A stretch of DNA of 6,248 nt from Rohdeia sp044358925 (GTDB taxonomy: Bacteria > Planctomycetota > UBA1135 > GCA-002686595), in assembly GCA_044358925.1 (NCBI GenBank), contig JBIKNC010000252.1:1-6248 (forward strand). The letters are read 5' to 3'. This document shows positions 6,208 through 6,248 of this stretch, piece after piece. The number at the start of each line of letters is the position of its first letter. Position 1 is the stretch's first letter. A model generated the notes under the pieces. It had not been told where the DNA came from, searched no databases, and saw only the letters and a program-made list of their open reading frames with translations. Made by a program: the position numbers and the translations under genes.

Positions 6208-6248
6208 GCATGAGGCGCTGGCGCGCTCCGCGCGCCGGCGCCTCATGC
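6208..6248 (+). terminator. 19-bp stem-loop at the right edge, candidate terminator
   Basis: Bases 6208-6226 pair with 6230-6248 around a 3-base loop (TCC); all pairs are Watson-Crick except one G-U. It is 75 bases after the HIT stop and would suit a terminator, but any T-run would fall beyond the window. An ATG inside the left arm at 6210, with GGAG at 6198-6201 eight bases before it, opens a frame reading MRRWRAPRAGASC to the window end. The element could therefore instead be the start of a downstream gene, or a dispersed palindrome. Confidence 0.45.

Overview
The window is very GC-rich, gene-dense bacterial DNA. Its mix of genes points to a planctomycete or a relative such as Verrucomicrobia: a Gfo/Idh/MocA oxidoreductase with a Tat leader, a TIM-barrel sugar isomerase-like protein with a Tat leader, a formylglycine-generating-enzyme-like (SUMF1-fold) lipoprotein, and a secreted protein with two DUF1080 domains. 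This combination is typical of planctomycetal sugar-catabolic loci. The assignment is an inference from gene content; there is no rRNA or other phylogenetic marker strong enough to settle it.

Layout. Bases 1-101 are intergenic. They hold a hairpin followed by a T-run (a candidate terminator for a rightward gene outside the window) and two copies of a 36-bp direct repeat. From 102 to 3381 three leftward genes are packed tightly: SUMF1-like lipoprotein (2452-3381), then Gfo/Idh/MocA oxidoreductase (1043-2416), then TIM-barrel isomerase/epimerase-like protein (102-1037). The gaps are 35 and 5 bases, so one operon is likely. At 3379-3382 a CATG palindrome supplies both the ATG of the leftward SUMF1-like gene and the ATG of the rightward DUF1080 gene (3380-4846), so the divergent pair has no intergenic space. 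Rightward housekeeping genes follow: mutM/fpg (4878-5735) and a HIT-family gene (5750-6133). Bases 6134-6248 hold a third, inverted copy of the core of the repeat from the left end, then a 19-bp stem-loop that ends exactly at the window edge.

How the genes may work together. Members of the Gfo/Idh/MocA, TIM-barrel and DUF1080 families are known to cooperate in breaking glycosides by oxidising a sugar at C3 to a 3-keto form and then cleaving the glycosidic bond. Here all three have N-terminal export signals with twin arginines, so the chemistry is probably extracytoplasmic, with the oxidoreductase folded around its nicotinamide cofactor before export. The SUMF1-like lipoprotein has no cysteines where true formylglycine-generating enzymes have their catalytic pair, so it is more likely an accessory or binding protein than a sulfatase activator. 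MutM (8-oxoguanine repair) and the HIT protein look intact and ordinary, and are probably unrelated in function.

The strongest signal not explained by genes is the repeated GTACGGTGCCGC-containing element. It lies just past the last gene of both the leftward and the rightward gene group, in the same orientation relative to transcription.
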